Shown here piece by piece: positions 62,558-64,000 of a stretch of 64,000 bases of DNA; the stretch's first letter is position 1; every line of letters starts with the position of its first letter. The position numbers and the translations under genes were made by a program. The notes under the pieces are model-generated. The model made no database searches. It saw only the letters and a program-made list of their open reading frames with translations, and had not been told where the DNA came from. Source of the DNA: Xylaria sp. FL1777 (lineage: Eukaryota; Ascomycota; Sordariomycetes; Xylariales; Xylariaceae); the NCBI GenBank assembly GCA_022578965.1, contig MU400548.1:1-64000 (forward strand), read 5' to 3'.

Positions 62558-62990
62558 AGAATAAATACTTGATAATTCTCATCAACTATCCATGTCTCGG
62601 CACGCACTCCTCTGATCGGGGCAGGAACGCTTCTAGAAGAGGTGGCTTGTCATGCCGAAGATATGGAATAAGTCAATAGATCTACATATGATGTCGTGGC
62701 GACGATTGAGTTGGTGTCATCTAGGTACTTACTGAAGTCGGTACTCGCCTGGATCTTGAGCTCTACTCCGATTCGCTGATCTCTGATATGTTGGCCTCCG
62801 ATACCCCGGGCTGGAACCACGAGCAGGATCCCGATCCCCCCTTGGGGGCCGGGGGCAAGGCAGTAATGAAGTGATTACCTGGATAGGCACAAGCTTTGAA
62901 GCCGCCCCTATCACTAAGGGAAAAAGGGTCAGAAAAAGAGAAAGTCCCAAGAACAACAGAAATTCACCGAAAGTCACTTACGAACAGACC
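62558..62990. promoter_or_regulatory. Divergent promoter region of second P450 and Diels-Alderase-like gene
   Basis: These 433 bp lie between two divergent start codons. They contain a segment (about 62,725-62,845) that resembles part of the neighbouring Diels-Alderase-like coding sequence. No TATA box is obvious. Confidence 0.45.
62725..62845 (+). pseudogene. Possible relic of a Diels-Alderase-like exon
   Basis: In one plus-strand frame this segment reads SDMLASDTPGWNHEQDPDPP, close to VTSDTLGWDWEQPAIDP in the gene that starts at 62,991. Nucleotides agree too: CCTCCGATAC is identical at 62,796 and at 63,178, followed by a gapless stretch with scattered changes. Both sides soon lose similarity and a stop follows at about 62,877. 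It could be a partial tandem duplication. The similarity is short and chance is not excluded. Confidence 0.35.
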
Positions 62991-64000
62991 ATGCCTCAGT
63001 GGAACTTGCTTCTTGTTCTGTTCTCTACTCTGTCTAGGGCCTTCTCACCAGCCTGGCTAGAGGACTGGCCCTCAACTCAACAACCTCTTTCATCGGAAGA
63101 TGATGTCCATTCCTGCCAAATCAGCCATGTGACCCGCCATGACATGGCGCGTGGTCCTGAACGGGTCCAAATTGTTACCTCCGATACTCTCGGCTGGGAC
63201 TGGGAACAGCCCGCAATCGACCCCATGAACTCGACCGCTGGGGAACAATGGGAATTCGACGGCGTCTCTTCAGATGGCACCCAGGCCTTTATTTTCGGCG
63301 TCTATCGTGATCCGAACTACTCATTCCTCGGCACAGGGAACCTGCGCGTCCATGTCGAGTTTGTGTTCGGCGACGGATCGCGCTATGCAGTGGTCGACTA
63401 CGCTGAGGAAGCAACCGTAACGACGTGTCAATCGAGGGGCACACGCGGTGTTTGGAAGGGCCCTGGGTTTGTTTACACCTTTGAGATTACGGAGGAAATG
63501 TCGCGGGCCCGGTGGACGATGGAGAGCGCCGACGTGAATGCCACTGTGGAGATGAAGTCCCTTTCGAGACCGCGGTATCCGGACAATACAATGTGGTCCA
63601 AGGAGAGAGCACAAGGGCCAGTCGCAGTGGTCCCGCATTTTTTCTGGGCTGAACCCATTCCAACGGCCGACGTCAAGGTTGAGGTTGCCGTAAAAGCTAC
63701 GCGGCATTCTTGGACGGGTGTCGGGGGACATGAGCGGCTGTGGGCGGCTTTCAATTGGCGGACATGTCTACGCAACTTAAAAATTGTACGTCTCCAGAGC
63801 GGGCCGTTCTCGTTGTCACTTTGGGAGTTTGGCTCCAGCCGAGTCCCGGACGTGACCTTTTCTTCTGTCGCTATGTTTGAGAATGGAGAGAAGATTTTCG
63901 GCGTGGCCGGCACATCCTACGGGAATCCAGCCGCTGAGGTGGAGGTCGTGGAGGAAGGAGGAAACAGGCTCGAATTACGGAGACTGTACGACGGCAGAGG
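62991..64000 (+). CDS. Lipocalin-fold Diels-Alderase-like protein (CghA/MycB type), 3' partial
   Basis: An open frame of 336 codons runs from ATG at 62,991 to the window edge without a stop, so the 3' end is missing. It starts with a signal peptide (MPQWNLLLVLFSTLSRAFS), which suggests entry into the endomembrane system. The middle part has the beta-rich pattern of fungal pericyclases: FDGVSSDGTQAFIFGVYRDP, VVPHFFWAEPIP, WAAFNWRTC, then GPFSLSLWEFGSSR and AMFENGEKIFG. Members of this family speed intramolecular Diels-Alder reactions of polyenes released by PKS-NRPSs, forming decalin or macrocyclic ring systems. The family is usually near 370-400 residues, so perhaps 40-60 remain outside the window. 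A GTACGT within the frame at 63,787 was considered as an intron donor but reading through preserves the family pattern. It neighbours, and is divergent from, the second P450. Confidence 0.88.
   Translation, partial: MPQWNLLLVLFSTLSRAFSPAWLEDWPSTQQPLSSEDDVHSCQISHVTRHDMARGPERVQIVTSDTLGWDWEQPAIDPMNSTAGEQWEFDGVSSDGTQAFIFGVYRDPNYSFLGTGNLRVHVEFVFGDGSRYAVVDYAEEATVTTCQSRGTRGVWKGPGFVYTFEITEEMSRARWTMESADVNATVEMKSLSRPRYPDNTMWSKERAQGPVAVVPHFFWAEPIPTADVKVEVAVKATRHSWTGVGGHERLWAAFNWRTCLRNLKIVRLQSGPFSLSLWEFGSSRVPDVTFSSVAMFENGEKIFGVAGTSYGNPAAEVEVVEEGGNRLELRRLYDGR

Noticed and set aside
62729..62977. 82-codon minus-strand frame with a hydrophobic start
   Set aside because: It lies in the divergent promoter, opposite the possible Diels-Alderase relic, and shows no family pattern.
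1..64000. tRNA, rRNA, CRISPR arrays, bacterial-type operons or ribosome binding sites
   Set aside because: None seen by eye; the gene structure with introns is fungal, and the regular repeats present are tandem arrays without spacers.

Overview
The window is genomic DNA from a filamentous ascomycete (Pezizomycotina). The genes have short GT-AG introns (61-87 bp in the cluster genes), and there is a fungal hybrid PKS-NRPS, a Zn2Cys6 regulator and a fungal rhodopsin-fold protein. A very AT-rich, gene-free half carries mutations of the repeat-induced point mutation (RIP) type. The species and the metabolite cannot be named from the sequence alone.

Bases 1 to about 29,510 form an AT-rich isochore with no intact gene. 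It holds a 482-bp foldback (MITE-like) element with TA duplications (914-1395), a complex tandem-repeat array (about 3,431-6,590), and a dead Ty3/gypsy chromodomain-type LTR retrotransposon (18,737-26,596) with 193-bp LTRs and a perfect 5-bp target duplication. It also holds two copies of a roughly 142-bp repeat, at 6,850 and 29,371. The second copy sits exactly on the border with the gene-bearing half, and the two copies differ almost only by C/T and G/A transitions.

Bases 29,510-64,000 have ordinary base composition and look like one secondary-metabolite gene cluster. In order: an FMN-dependent alpha-hydroxy-acid oxidase-like gene (+), a small multi-pass membrane protein (-), a trans-acting enoyl reductase (+), a 4,017-residue PKS-NRPS with domains KS-AT-DH-MT-(inactive ER region)-KR-ACP-C-A-T-R (-), an AflR-like Zn2Cys6 activator (+, divergent from the synthase), a fungal rhodopsin-domain membrane protein (+), a cytochrome P450 (-), a 14-TM-type MFS exporter (+), a small secreted cysteine-rich protein (+), a weakly supported tail-anchored protein (+), a second P450 with a degenerate I-helix (-), and a lipocalin-fold Diels-Alderase-like protein (+) that runs off the right edge.

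Proposed joint function (inference): the PKS with the trans-ER makes a methylated polyene chain. The NRPS half joins it to an amino acid, and the reductase domain, which keeps its YxxxK motif, releases an aldehyde that can close to a pyrrolinone. The Diels-Alderase-like protein, the P450s and possibly the small membrane protein then build and oxidise the polycyclic core. The MFS protein exports the product and the Zn2Cys6 protein switches the cluster on. The layout recalls cytochalasan, decalin and decahydrofluorene pathways, but the exact product class is open.
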